64,000 bases of DNA. It comes from Cyclina sinensis. Its lineage: Eukaryota > Mollusca > Bivalvia > Venerida > Veneridae. Shown here in pieces: positions 46,500 to 58,509 of this stretch. The notes under the pieces are model-generated. The model did no database searches and was not told the origin of the DNA. It saw only the letters and a list, made by a program, of their open reading frames with translations. Each line of letters starts with the position of its first letter. The first letter of the stretch is position 1. Location of the stretch: positions 44,981,241-45,045,240 of the forward strand of contig JAAONU010000016.1 in NCBI GenBank assembly GCA_012932295.1. The letters are read 5' to 3'. The position numbers were made by a program, and so were the translations under genes.

Positions 46500-48240
46500 G
46501 TGTCACCTATAAATCTGTAATATATAATGAAAAATGGCGCGCAATTTGTGTCATACTACAATTTTTTGCATTCAGCCTTCAAGCATGCTCTATTGACTCG
46601 TTAAACCTTCACTATGTTCGTATGAATATGACAATAAAAAAATTTCCTCAATTTATTCCATTGAAATGGATTTTTTTAAAGAAAAGTTGACAGAATAAAC
46701 AGGCAAATTTGTAGAGCAAACAAATTACAACCACAACCTTCAAAGGGGTTTAAGGGCATGGTTGTGGTCTAGAAACAGTTTTATTCTCTCAGATTATAGG
46801 ACATTTTAAATAAGGAAAGGCATTTTTATCAGTTTTTAGAGTACCGCGTCACAACATGTCTACATCTGTACATTTTGTTGCTTCCACTGGATTCTTCTGT
46901 CCATGTTGATTGGGCAAATATATTTCCAAATTGGGGGTGTTGGGTTTTGAATTTGTAAAATATTTCTGTGGGCGTGCAGTGTAGACCCGGATCGGACACT
47001 GCATTATGCGAAGTCTGATCTTGTTCTGTCCTGTTTGCAAATGTCCCTTTGGTAGGACGCTGGGCATTAATGAGATAATTGGGTCATTTATAGGAATAGG
47101 TTCTGATTTATCATTTTACAGTCTCTTATAAATATCATTAATTGAGCAGGTATATATTGCCATGTTTTATAAAAACAGTGTAAGTGTGATATTGTATATA
47201 CATATACGAGACTATAACAAACAAACAAACAAACAAATAAATAAATAAATGCTTCAACGAACGTAACACTGTAGATGGATTTTTACTGGCTTTAAAGATT
47301 TAACTTTATTATAAAACGGCGTAATTTAGCAAAGATATTTTTACAAACAAATAACAAAACCCTAATTCTTTCCGAAAAACTTATATGACCAAAGATCATA
47401 TCTAAAAAATGACCAGTGGTATAGGCACATTGACTGATGACATCACAAGCACCTGTTACCAAAATATAGCTGAACTACTGGTTGGCAAAGAGAACCAATA
47501 TTTATATACATTTGATTGCAGCAGAATTTTTAACTTTAGATAACTTTTTTCTTTGTCAGCCGAATTTTAAGATTCTTATATCATTTGAAAGCTCTTTGAA
47601 TTCATATTTTGAAAATATAAGCAGATTTTGAATTTTTGCTTGTAAAGAAGAAAACTAAGCTAATTTATACCTGTCATTTCAGCATTTTTCTAGCAGCTCA
47701 GATGCACTATGTTTAACCATTTACAAACAAAAAAGTAAACAGTTTTGACAATTATTTTTTAGATTTGTAAAATATGAGTTTACAGACCTTTTAAATGATA
47801 TAAAATATTGAATTATTTGATGAAAAATGACTTTGTAACTGTAATTACAAAATTACTATGTTTTGCATTTTTATCCACCGCCATGTTTTTGCCAACCTTC
47901 AAAAAGTTACCTGTATCTCTTATCAGTTACTTGTTACTATTAATAGATTTCAAAACAATAACATTCAACGTTCCTATACACGTAGGATAGTGTGTACACG
48001 AAAAGGCAACTTACTGCGGTGTTAGCTTTTAGAATGTATCATAGAACTGATAAAGTAAGATGCAAAACCTGTAACTACGTGTGCCTTCAGACATTTTATA
48101 GCAGATTTTAGTTGTACCATGATTCGGAGAGAAAAGGCGAAAGGTCAAAAACACGGAAACATGACAAACGATGACTTTTCGCCTGCAACACGAAAAACTC
48201 TTGTCGTTCTGTCGATCTTTCGTGCTTTCGTCTTTCGGGG
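46500..48240. other. Intergenic; simple repeats only
   Basis: Contains an ACCACAACC...GGTTGTGGT 9-bp stem (46731-46770) and an (ACAA)n/(ATAA)n microsatellite (47218-47250). No gene recognised; the small ORFs lack any domain signal. Confidence 0.4.
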
Positions 48241-48249
48241 CGAAACCTG

Positions 48250-48960
48250 TAACTACAGTTTTCCGTTTCTTCTTAACTTATCTGTCTTTACAAAAACATA
48301 TAGAAGAAAAAACTTTTTTCCTGTTCTTCTCTGAAACCACAGTGCCTTGAGTTTAGATATTTATTGTTGGCAGTGTCCAATGTACCTCTACCAAGATTGT
48401 TCAAATTATGTCCCAGAAGTAACAACTGGTCTTGCCCCAGAGGGCACTTTTTACATAGAAATATGGAGGAAAAACTTTTAAAAATCTTTTTCTCTCTCTC
48501 TCTGAAATTAAAGGGGCCAACTAATTTAACTTGTTTAGGAATTTTAAAAATTTACTACAACAATTCAGATATTTAGTATATAGTTTTGTTTAGTGGTTCT
48601 GTACGAAAGTTGTGTAAGTGATGGTCCCGAATCAGAAATAACCCCACCCCGGGGATCGGTAGTTTAATTAATATAGGATTATCTTTATTCTCTCTGAGAA
48701 TGTAAGGTCGATGGGTTTGTCGCATTGTCTAGTAATTTTATGTTCAAATGTGTGTGTGTGTGTGGGGGGGGGGGGGGGATGCAAAAGCGAGCCCGCCCAA
48801 GGGACCATTAATTCAACTAATGTGAGTATCACTTCTTAAGTCTTAGATCCTAGATAGTTGGTATATGCATTGTCTAGTTTTATGTACTTATTGTTCAAAT
48901 TATGGCCCCGTAGTCAAAAGTGACCCTGTCCTGTGAGTCACTAGTTAGCCTATATGACTT
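48250..48960 (+). mobile_element. Fragment of TAGCTCACC-family element
   Basis: Shares 'ccacagtgccttgagtttag', 'cctctaccaagattgttcaaa' and 'cttgccccagagggc'-type text with 33500-34000. Termini absent. Includes (GT)n followed by a G tract at 48748-48778. Confidence 0.5.
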
Positions 48961-49469
48961 ACACAATAAAAAAATCGGCTATACAATTTCGAATTAACCT
49001 CCAATTTAACATTTGTCTCTGGCTTCTTTACCTTAACTCACTGTCCTACTTCCTTGTTGTTGTTGTTTTTGTTTTGTTTGTTTTTTCAGCTACAGCGTAA
49101 AATTTGAATTTTGCTTGTAGGCTTTACATCTTTGCTTACCTTGACCTACTGACCCACTTGCTGTTTTTGAAGTTCTGATTACGAAATTTCGCATTGAGAT
49201 TTGAACTAAATGCATAATATTGCTTGCACATTTCAATTTCAGAAACTTGTCATTAAGTGAAATAATTTTAGATGTCTGGGTATACTTTTGAATTCCTTTC
49301 GTTGTTCGTGCTTTTAATTTTTTTAAAATTTTGATTCCAATGATGGTTGCATGTATTAAAACTGCCGCATACTATAATTACTAATGTTCTTTAAAAAAAT
49401 ATCATTGCAAAACAGAAACATTATTTTAAAAATTGAAAAGTATTGAATAACTTTCCTTTAGCACGGCAT

Positions 49470-50287
49470 TTTCAAGTTATATTTTTGGGGGAGGTGGGGG
49501 GGGGGCAGTCTGGTAACGGGGGGAATGGGGGGCGGGATGGTGAGTCCAGTGCGTACGTATTAAAAAAATCGGGCGGGCGGGGGTGGGGTAACAGACCCCG
49601 GGTGCAGGGGTCCCATGCAGGGGTGGCAGGAAGTTCCTACCCATCCCATGTACATAATTGTTTTAGTTCTAGGCTAAGGAGTGGGTGTGGGTAACTCATG
49701 CGAGAAAAAGGAATTTTTGGGGGTTGGGGGAGGGTCTGATTTTGGGGGGGGGGTCAAGTACCTACATATTAAGAAAATAATGAAATCAATCGTGGGAGGG
49801 GGATAAAGGGGGGTCCCATGCAGAGGGGGAGGGGGAAGAACTTACCCATCCCATGTAAGTAAATAGTTTATTTCTAGGCTATGGAGTTTTTTCCTATATA
49901 GAAGTATAAGCAAAATCAAGTGACCACTGGGGTGAGGCTAATTTTGACCCCAAGGACATGGGTAACAACAATCTTTGTAGGGGTTTTGCTGGTGATCAAG
50001 TATTTCAAGTTTGAAGGGAATATCTTTGACACTTTTTGAGAAATGGACATTGACAAAAAGGTAAGTAATTTTAAGTTGAAAAGGGGACATAACTTTGCAA
50101 AAATAAATTTGAGGGTTATCTGCCCTTGAGAAATGGTGTCGCATTTTGATAGTGAACATGCGTTCTTAATTTAAAGTAAATAGCTTTGATAGTTTCTGAG
50201 AAATGGACCTTAACAAAAAAGTTAAGCAACGCCGACGAGAGGTTATGACAATAGCCCCACTTTCTTCTTCGAAAAGTGGAGCTAATA
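49470..50287 (-). mobile_element. Helentron-like element related to 27381-28510, reverse
   Basis: The minus-strand 5' end (from 50287) is AGCTCCACTTT, folding with AAAGTGGGGCT. Then come reversed copies of the 27880-28110 text, for example CTCAAGGGCAGATAACCCTC. G-rich tracts (49490-49860) correspond to the C-rich tracts of that element. The 3' end is not clear. Confidence 0.55.
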
Positions 50288-50299
50288 AGTATGCAAACA

Positions 50300-50560
50300 T
50301 TTGAACATGGGTGTAGGAGGAGTTGCGCACACAAGATTTACTATATATGACATGTATGAAAAACCAACAAAGGGCAATAATCCAGTGAAAACTGATCTGA
50401 GAAAAAAATCTTTACTTCTTGCACAACTACGCAACGTGGTCTATTACGTGTGCAAGTTTGGTTTCAATTCACCCATGGGTGTAGGAGTTGCGAACACAAA
50501 ATTTACTATACACGGCATGTACAAAAAAAAACCAACACAGGGTAATAATCTGTTGAGGAT
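50300..50560 (+). repeat. Tandem pair of about 165 bp
   Basis: GGGTGTAGGAGGAGTTGCG near 50310 and GGGTGTAGGAGTTGCGAAC near 50477 start two similar units containing ACAAGATTTACTATA/ACAAAATTTACTATA. A third, diverged piece is at 51325-51470. Confidence 0.6.
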
Positions 50561-50629
50561 AATTCACTTCTGTTTTATTCAATACAGTAAATGTAATCCC
50601 TTTCACACCTCATTTCATCTATAATTGAT

Positions 50630-53600
50630 GACATATTAATTGTACAGGATGAATGACTTATACAATTATGTACATGTGTGTATTTAATGGCCAGAAATTA
50701 AAGTTGTTAATTGATCAAATTAAGTATTGATCTGAAATATTTGCAATTTTAATTCAGAGGTACCTATGTTACAGCTGTGCTATTTTCTGTTCTGTTTAAT
50801 GTGTCAGATTGTTTTATTTTTGATGAATGTTATTTATACTGTTTCAATTTTGACGTGAACAAATTGTCTGTCTTTTTTATTTAATGTTTTAATACAGAAA
50901 TATACAAGAAAGAATTGTCTGCCATGTTTTTTTATGTATACAAAAATGTAACAAAAATACCTACCTTCATACATATATCAGGGGTTCCACTAGTTCCAAA
51001 AACTGAAGGGTCATTTTTCATCCGATGCAAATAAATTTACCAAATTACAGTCAAAAATATCTGAATTTAAGCTAAAATATACCTTATTTTGAGACAAAAT
51101 GACTCTTCAGGCAAAATACCTGAGAGTCAAATGGGGTCTTTATGAAATTTCAGGGGTCAAAAGGTCAAAACCCCTCTACAGGGGTAAATAAATTTTGAGG
51201 GGTGAAGTGTCTCACTGATTGGGGGGGGGGGGGGATGAAGTGTTTTGAGGAGGGAGTCTGCAATTTTTTTTCAGTGGGGGGAGGTGAAGTGTCTGGGGGT
51301 GAAGTGTCTTGCTACCCATTATTTCTTGCACAACAACCCATCATGGTCTATCATGTGTGCGAGTCCTAGTCCATCCATGAGTGTAGGATGAGTTGGGCAC
51401 ACAAGCTCAGAAACGGGAAGGACGTGTGCAAATCTATATGCCCCTACGGCACACTATGTGGTGGGGGCACACAAAAAACCCATAATCTTCAAAGTTCGTT
51501 TTTGATACAACTCTCTTTATTTATATTTTGTAATATGACCAAATGTTTTATACATTTTATAACACAATTTAGCTGTAATAAGGGTACAGTAATTGAAAGT
51601 CTATTCCGGTATTCAGTGTAGCCGGATATTTCATCCATACTTTTTGTTTTAATAAGTCATTACATTACAAGAAGGCTAAATGAGATCAAACGTGAAATAA
51701 AAGGTATTTTTCAACCCGAAACATGGTCCATAATAGATATCGTCAAACAAACAAAACGACATGCAATATCACGGAAATGTACGAAGTTAGTATCGTTACT
51801 TTCCGGAAGCGCCATTTTGAGAGTGATTCTCCCACCATTTTGAATTTCACGCCAGAGTTTTAGACGATATTAACCAAATTCAGACAAATTCATGCTTAAG
51901 AGTAGCCAGGATAATAAAAATCCACCTGGAGGTAGTGTCTCATGAAAGAAAGAAACGGTAATTAAGTTTCTAGTCGATTATTTTCTTCAGTATTGCCCAT
52001 TTAGTTTTTACGCCGCGTTCGCCCGCTGACAACGTTTGCACTTTTCATAAATTTTACATGGCACCGTGCCGTTTAATTTTCTACTTGTGAGCTTTGAATA
52101 CGAATTGAAGATGAGTAGGTCATTTTTTTTATCACACCAAAATATATATTGTTTTTGCTTGAGACGCCAAGCTGTTTTTAAGCTTTTCAATTTTTTTCTG
52201 CCCAAAAGCTGAAGTGCTGAAAAGAATCATGCTGACATGCATCAGTTTTGACGTCAGCATTACCGTACTGTTTGCAACGGAGGCTTTAAAAACGAAAAAT
52301 AAGTTGATTTTTTTAACCAGACCCAGAAAAATAACATCACCAAATAGTAAATTGACATAATACAGCAAATAGATTGTCAGTGACTTCTCTTCATGCAAGA
52401 TCTATGCAGTAGTTTTTTTCTGTTTAAACATCATCTCACAGACACTTGGGGTAAGGAATTGTACTTGTTTCATACATGCGAAGTTTGGTGCCTGTCTGAG
52501 AACGTTTCAATAATTGCTAAAATTCACTGATATGCCTTATAATATAAAGATATAAAATGTTTGTCATTTGTAAACATTCAACACGTGTTGATTTACATCA
52601 CATATTATTCTCCTTCAATGTATATCACATACAATACTGATGTCATGCAAAGCAGAAATTATTTATCTTCACCTTCATGTAACTCAAAATACCTGTTATC
52701 CTTGTTGGCCAACAAAATTCGTAACGAAACTCCAATATTTCCCCTTTAATTAATGTTCAGCATATATTTATCGACTGTGTGGATTTTGCACCAATGTGTT
52801 CCAAGTATTTCAATGTAAAAAAACTTGCAAGACTTTTTTAACATTTTATAGGGAAATTTAAACTTTTTTACTTTTGATATCCTTATAGGTTGTTATTTAT
52901 ATTAAATAGGCGAGATTCTCTCACAATCTTCACATTCCTCCACACTGCGCAAATACTGGTATGAAACCCAGGAAGCAGTCATCGAGCTTATTGCATCTAA
53001 GTTGTAAGAACTTGTATCGCAATCAATGTAAAATAAATGAGTCTAAACTAAATTATTTTAAATTTTTATTTTTAGGCCACACTTCTACAGTATGCACCCA
53101 AAATGACCATAGTTGTTGACATGCCATGAAACATCATTCATTCATTCATTCATTAGCTCTTTTCTTGACCTTTAGAGCACAGGCATTCATTTCATTATTA
53201 ATGTTATGAACCACTATATAGTGATTCATAACATTTATCCATGAAAGGAGTATCTGTGATATAAAGATTGAAAAAGTATCATAGATTTTCCAAATATGGT
53301 GGTGTTTTAATTATAACTCTTATGTTCAGGCTGACAAATTGAAGAATTGGCTAAAGTCACTGATTAACAGATCACTGCACTATGATGTATTTTGAAAATG
53401 TACATAAAGCATTGCAATATATGAAATCTTTAGTGACTGTGTTGGTTTAATTGTTTATAGCTCTTGTAAAATATTTTTATCTATTTCATAAAAGTCTTGT
53501 AAATTACTTAATTATAGATGAGCTGCATGAGACCAGTTTACAAGTAATGCATATAAAATTATTGAGCAGGGATTGCAAAAGTCATGCACAGCGCAATTTG

Positions 53601-54328
53601 CCCATTATTTTGAAAAAATGCACATAAATTTTACTGTTTGATGCACAATAAGCTCCAGATAAATTTGTTCAAAATCTAATGTAAAGCAACTAAAAGTAAA
53701 GAAAAAAAATGAAGATGGATTATAAACCGACTGTTAACATTTATTTGGGACATCTTGAATAATACGGCACATTACAGGGTTACATTGCGATGCATTGCCT
53801 GCTGTAAAATCAGTTCTGTTGCTAAAATCAAGCCTGATCGAAAAAACATTCAGCTGAAAACAAAACTATAGTATCATTTCATCTTTTTACTGACTGAATG
53901 ACAGTTTTCTCAGCCTGTAAAAATATTGTTTTACATATCTGCTAAGTTAGGTAACAGTATGTGGGTTTTATCACCATCGCCAAGCTTTCCATTTCTGGTT
54001 TTGGTTTCAAACATGCCATGGAAGAAAAAAATATTAAATATTGACTATAGATATTGTTTAAAATGAAAATCCCCCTTTTAATTTGAAAACAAATTAGGCA
54101 AGTTTCCCATTGTCAAAATTGTTTTAAAATCACTGATTTAGAGACAATCTATCCATCAGTTTTTCTAATAAGATTTACAAAATGGTTCTGTTTTTTTTTT
54201 TAATATTTGGTTATACCCAAAATAGGAGTCGGAACATTAATCACTTTCTGAAAGTGCTGTAGTATCTGAGCCTGGTTTTCAATAAAATTGGTTTAGTTCT
54301 GGAATTAATTGTTTTTGTTTTATTTCAG
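50630..54328. other. Intergenic region before the zinc-module gene
   Basis: No recognisable coding exon. An ETS-like CCGGAAG (51803-51809) next to GCCATTTTG (51811-51819, YY1-like) could be a promoter for either strand, but this is only motif matching. A (CATT)n run is at 53133-53153. Upstream exons of the next gene could hide here. Confidence 0.35.
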
Positions 54329-54711
54329 ATGCTTCCTCTGTTCAAGAAGTCACACATACACTCACGCCATATTGAAGATTTACTTAAAACTGGCAACATT
54401 GGTGACTATGCTACTGAAAACAACAAACGTAACGCCCTTCGCCAGGCCAGTTTTCTCTACAGAATTGTTGACGATGAACTCTTCAGATATGGAACGGAAA
54501 GAGAATACAAAAAGTATGGTTTACGATTGGTTGTACATGATGATCAGCCGGAAAAGAAGGCAGAAATTATCGCCAAATGTCACGTGGACAGCACAGGTAG
54601 CCATCTCGGGATGAACAATACAATAAGGAATATCAGTGACACATACTACTGGCAGGGTATCTCAGCTCATGTTAAGATGTATCTCAAACAGTGTGAACAG
54701 TGCAAGGCTAG
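54329..54711 (+). CDS. H2C2 zinc-module gene, first exon seen (module 1)
   Basis: The exon follows a TTTTATTTCAG acceptor and ends at a GTAAGC donor (phase 2). It encodes HHCC module 1: an entry helix SRHIEDLLKTG, a strand region LYRIVDDELFRYG, GLRLVVHDD, then the zinc ligands CHVDSTGSH with YYWQGISAHV and QCEQC. This is the zinc-binding fold that precedes the catalytic core in gypsy-type integrases (Integrase_H2C2). The ATG at the first base after the acceptor lines up with an internal hydrophobic position of the other modules, so an upstream exon is likely. Function unknown; nucleic-acid or protein binding is inferred. Confidence 0.8.
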
Positions 54712-55093
54712 GTAAGCAACATTATTTCCTTAAATATCCCTAACGCAATTTTAACTAAGGTTAGTCCAAAGAAATAAAACTTAATAGTTTTATTTTTTAT
54801 CTCGGTAAAAGTACATGGCATGGCATACATGTAACAGTTTTGCAAGAATTCCTGTTTTTGTTAGAATGTTAGAAATTTAAGCAGCCTACAGTATGTTTAT
54901 TTTCCCCACGGCTAACCCTAACATAGCAAAATTTTTAAATTAATTAAAAAAATTATTTCAGTTATTCAATTATTTCAAGTTTTTCTTGATGAAGATTGCA
55001 GAAGAGCAAGATTTCCTTGTTTATGAATTTAAATTAGGAAGTTCTTGTAAGTAAACATTCATTTTGTTAGTGTTAGAAGTTTTACTGTTTCAG

Positions 55094-56551
55094 GTCAAAG
55101 TTCAATGCTGAAGAGTGGCTGGAACTTGAGAGAAAAAATATTGACAAAAAGAAGGCCCTGTCTCATATTGACAATGAGGCTCAAAAAGAAATAAAAAATC
55201 TTGGCCGTGTCAAGAAACCAACACCTCCAGAAACTTTCTTCATTGTTAATGCAGAGAGAAAGGTTGGGTTTGGTTCTGCAGAACAAGATGGATGCATGAT
55301 GATAGATTCAAATAATATTGAGTATGTTGTTCGAAACCTTAGGCCAGTCGGACGGTATGGACCTTGAGGAAGTGTGTCATGTGTTGAATGTACCAGATAT
55401 TGTCCCGATTCCAGAGCGTTTTAGGTCACGAGAGATAGAAAATTTTCTAAAGGACGGTTCATATCCAGATGATTTCACAGCTAACATGAAATGTGGTCTA
55501 AGGGGTCCTGCTGTGCAGTATAAATTAGTTAACGATGAGTTATACTATGATGGAAACAAGGGAGGTAATAGAGGCCTGAGACAGGTCATTCATGACGACC
55601 TTCCTGCACTCAAAGTTAAAGTAATGGTGGAATGTCATATTGATGAAGACGGGTCACATTACGGTTTGAATAAGACTTTGTATAGAATTGGAGAGAAATA
55701 TCACTGGGTAGGCATGTCAGTGGATGTAAGAAAATTCATGATGCACTGTAAGATATGTAGTGAACAGAGAGGTAGGAAAATGATGTTAGATGACAGAGAG
55801 TATGACCAAGAGGCGCAAGAAGTTAAATCTCGACATATGAAAAAAATGAACGAGACAGAGACATCAGGCTCCGAGGTGGATCTTGCATCCATGCCAGTAA
55901 GTTATGACAGCGCTGATATAGAACCGACTGAAGGTCTTGAACAAGAGGGGCATCAGGTGATCAGACTGATCGGTCCAAATAAAGAAGTGACAGAAATTAC
56001 AGTTGCTGTTGTTAACCAAGAGACGGTGACAGCCGATACTATGGAACCCAGAAAGATTGCATCAGTCTCAGAAAATGATGATTCCTTTCAATTGTAGCTG
56101 GAGAAAGTGGAAAGGGTCAAGCATTGGTTACCAAGGAGATGACTGATGCTGTGGCTCAGATAGAGGCCGCTGAAGCTGCCATGGAAATGGCTGCCCTGAG
56201 TGAACAGCAAGATGAAGAGATGGAACAGGAAAGTGAAAGAGAAGAAATTGACAAAGATGATCAAACAGAAGAGATTCTGATCATGAAAAGTGAAGTGGAG
56301 GAAGATTTAGAGCTAGAAAATGTAGAGTACCCGCAAGGTGAAAGTGACACTGCTGAAAAGATGGAAGATCTGCTACAGTTGGACCTGAAGGGGAGGTGGC
56401 ACAGATGGAGACAGAAGATGGTATTGTTAATGTGTTTATTATCAAGGAAGGTGAGAAAAGTCACAGAGAGACAGAAGTACAAAATGCAGAAACAGTCAGC
56501 TCTGATGGTATGGTTGTGCTGGCTTCTGGGCAAGAACAATCTTTGGAAGAG
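55094..56551 (+). CDS. H2C2 gene, exon 2 (module 2, acidic region; frameshifted)
   Basis: Acceptor TTTCAG, donor GTATTT. The first part (SKFNAEEWLELERKNIDKKK ... KVGFGSAEQDGCMMID) continues the phase of exon 1. An apparent one-base shift at 55300-55320 leads into module 2: SREIENFLKDG, KLVNDELYYDG, GLRQVIHDDLP, then CHIDEDGSH, YHWVGMSVDV and HCKIC. An acidic, Glu-rich linker follows. Two more shifts (about 56085-56095 and 56361-56400) are needed to stay in a plausible frame to VVLASGQEQSLEE. All three are single-base changes; either the copy is a pseudogene or the sequence has errors. Confidence 0.75.
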
Positions 56552-57139
56552 GTATTTAACTATAAGCATTTCACATTGTTGCTACTGATTTTTTTCTCAT
56601 CTGTCAAATGAATTCTTGAAATATGTTTTTTTTTATGTAGAGTTAGAAATGGTGTAAGTTTGTATTGCCAGTTTGATAAAAACCTGAATGTATCCATGTA
56701 ATATAGATTCAAATTTTATGCATGACATTTAAGATAGGTGGTACTTGTGCAGAAATTCTGCCACGAAAAAGCATGCACTCACCTCAAAGTTTTTGTGAAA
56801 GATTTTATGATGTTCACAGAAAGTGACATTTACAGTGAGTGAAATGTTCTCTTTTGTGTATGTATATGTAGAACTTGTTTACTTTTATGACTATTGAAGG
56901 AAAGAAAAATTGTACCATGTTCCAAGTAACAATGTGGTGTATTTATCTTTAAAAGCCAACAGATTTCAGGTTGAATTGAAGGTGTGCTATTTCTTTTTCT
57001 GAGAATATAGATTTCTTTGATCTAATACATGTATAGCCCTTAGTTCCTGTAGCTAAGTAATTGAAGTCACTCTAGGTTTATACTTGATTAAGATGATTTT
57101 ATACTTACCGTCTTACGTGTTTATCCACATTTATTTCAG

Positions 57140-57386
57140 GTTGCTAGTCAGAATGACAGTTTCTTGATAAAATTCACTTATTTCAAAAATGTGATCTTTG
57201 TACCTGAGATTAAGAAGACGAGAATCATTGAGAACTTCTTGAAGCAAGGTGAAATGGCAGGAGGCTTCACAAGGTCCCAGCTAATGGAAATGTCCTGATA
57301 ACTTTGAAATCATTGATGATGTTTTATATAGACGACCATCTCGTTACAAGGGCAGGCAAGTTGTTGTCCATGATGATATTCCTGAG
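57140..57386 (+). CDS. H2C2 gene, exon 3 (start of module 3; frameshifted)
   Basis: Acceptor TTATTTCAG, donor GTGAGT, phase 0 on both sides. It encodes the first half of module 3: KKTRIIENFLKQG, then FEIIDDVLYRRPS and RQVVVHDDIPE, matching the same places in modules 1 and 2. A one-base insertion near 57282-57286 creates TGATAA stops; removing one A restores the module alignment. Confidence 0.75.
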
Positions 57387-57404
57387 GTGAGTCAGAAATT
57401 TCAT

Positions 57405-57642
57405 TTAACCCTTTCCTCCATATATGCTTTGGCAAACAGTGTAGATCAAGATCAGCCGGCATCTGTGCCGTCTGATCAAGATCTACACTGTTCATGCCTT
57501 TTGATACATTGTACATTAGGTTATTTCTGACAAAAAGCAACCAGTGCAGATCCTGATCAGACAGCACAGATATGCCGGCTGATCTGGATCTACACTGGTC
57601 GCACATGATGAAAATGTGTATATATATGGAGAAAAGGGTTAA
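57405..57642. mobile_element. TTAA-flanked palindromic MITE in intron 3
   Basis: Inverted ends TTAACCCTTTCCTCCATATA and its near complement TATATGGAGAAAAGGGTTAA. Two internal hairpins: one around AGATCAG...CTGATC closed by GTGTAGATC/GATCTACAC, the other closed by CCAGTG.../...CACTGG. About 238 bp, no coding. Confidence 0.75.
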
Positions 57643-58106
57643 AGTAATTAAAAGTTTACATATGTATCATTGCAAGGCCGAGGAAGCAGTAAGGTTTATA
57701 GGGAAAGGAAAAACTGAACATTAAAAAGAATAATAGCAGAATACCTGTTGATAAGCCTTTGTAATAGCAATAAAAATGTCTAAGGCTTCAAATTTTGGGA
57801 AGAAAAGGTTATTCTTACCCACAAATAGACAAAACATTTACAGAGTGGAAATGCTTTATTCTACTGCATAAATCTGCTCCTCTGCTCTAATTTTGTCCTC
57901 TGGTCATAAATATCCTTTTTAGTCTGCAGTGACCCTGTGTTAACATTAAGCTTGAAGAGGGATTATTTAGATCATTAGTTCTACTTTGTTAAAGTGATTA
58001 TACTGCAAAAGTACAGTTGCACTCACCATGTAGTGTGTGGGGAAAAGTAAGTACAAGTGGTAAAGAAGCGTTTATTTTTATCACCATTCTTTACTTTCTT
58101 TTCCAG

Positions 58107-58509
58107 TTGAAGTTAAAACTGATCACAGATATGCATTTAAAACGCAGTGGACAGCACTGTACAGAGCTGGTAACATACCAGAATGTGTCGTTCAAATATT
58201 TCTGGGAGGAAATGAAATGGGACATCCATCGTTGGTACATGACATGCAAAACATGCGTCAGTGATAGTGGTATAGAACGGAAATCCAATAAACGAATCCT
58301 CAGTGTTGAGGAGGAAAAAAGACAGCTTGAAATGAAAAAGAAAGGAAATAAACGCTCAAGTCTTAATTCTCAAAAGGTGCGAGACATTCGAAGTAAATTT
58401 GCCAACCATTTTGTTTTCATGGAGAAGTATGGGAAAGGTCAGTTTTCACCTGTTCCTGCTTCGAGAATCAAGAAAATGGATGGATCAGGAAGCAGTATAT
58501 GTTTTAAAG
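58107..58509 (+). CDS. H2C2 gene, exon 4 (zinc half of module 3)
   Basis: Acceptor TTTTCCAG, donor GTAAGG, ends in phase 1. It continues DDIPE with LKLKLITD, then the HHCC ligands MHLKRSGQH and TCKTC around FKYFWEEMKWDIHRWY. A basic segment follows (KKKGNKRSS) and KFANHFVFMEKYGKGQF. The intron falls between the same residues of the module where modules 1 and 2 are continuous, so module 3 has an extra intron. Open throughout. Confidence 0.82.

Noticed and set aside
52008..52398. Two overlapping minus-strand ORFs of 65 and 88 residues
   Set aside because: No recognisable domain, low-complexity composition, and no splice or promoter context that would support a gene.
58017..58106. N-terminal extension of exon 4 (open from 58017)
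   Set aside because: The TTTTCCAG acceptor at 58106 and the phase-0 join to exon 3 recreate the module alignment; the upstream part is intron.
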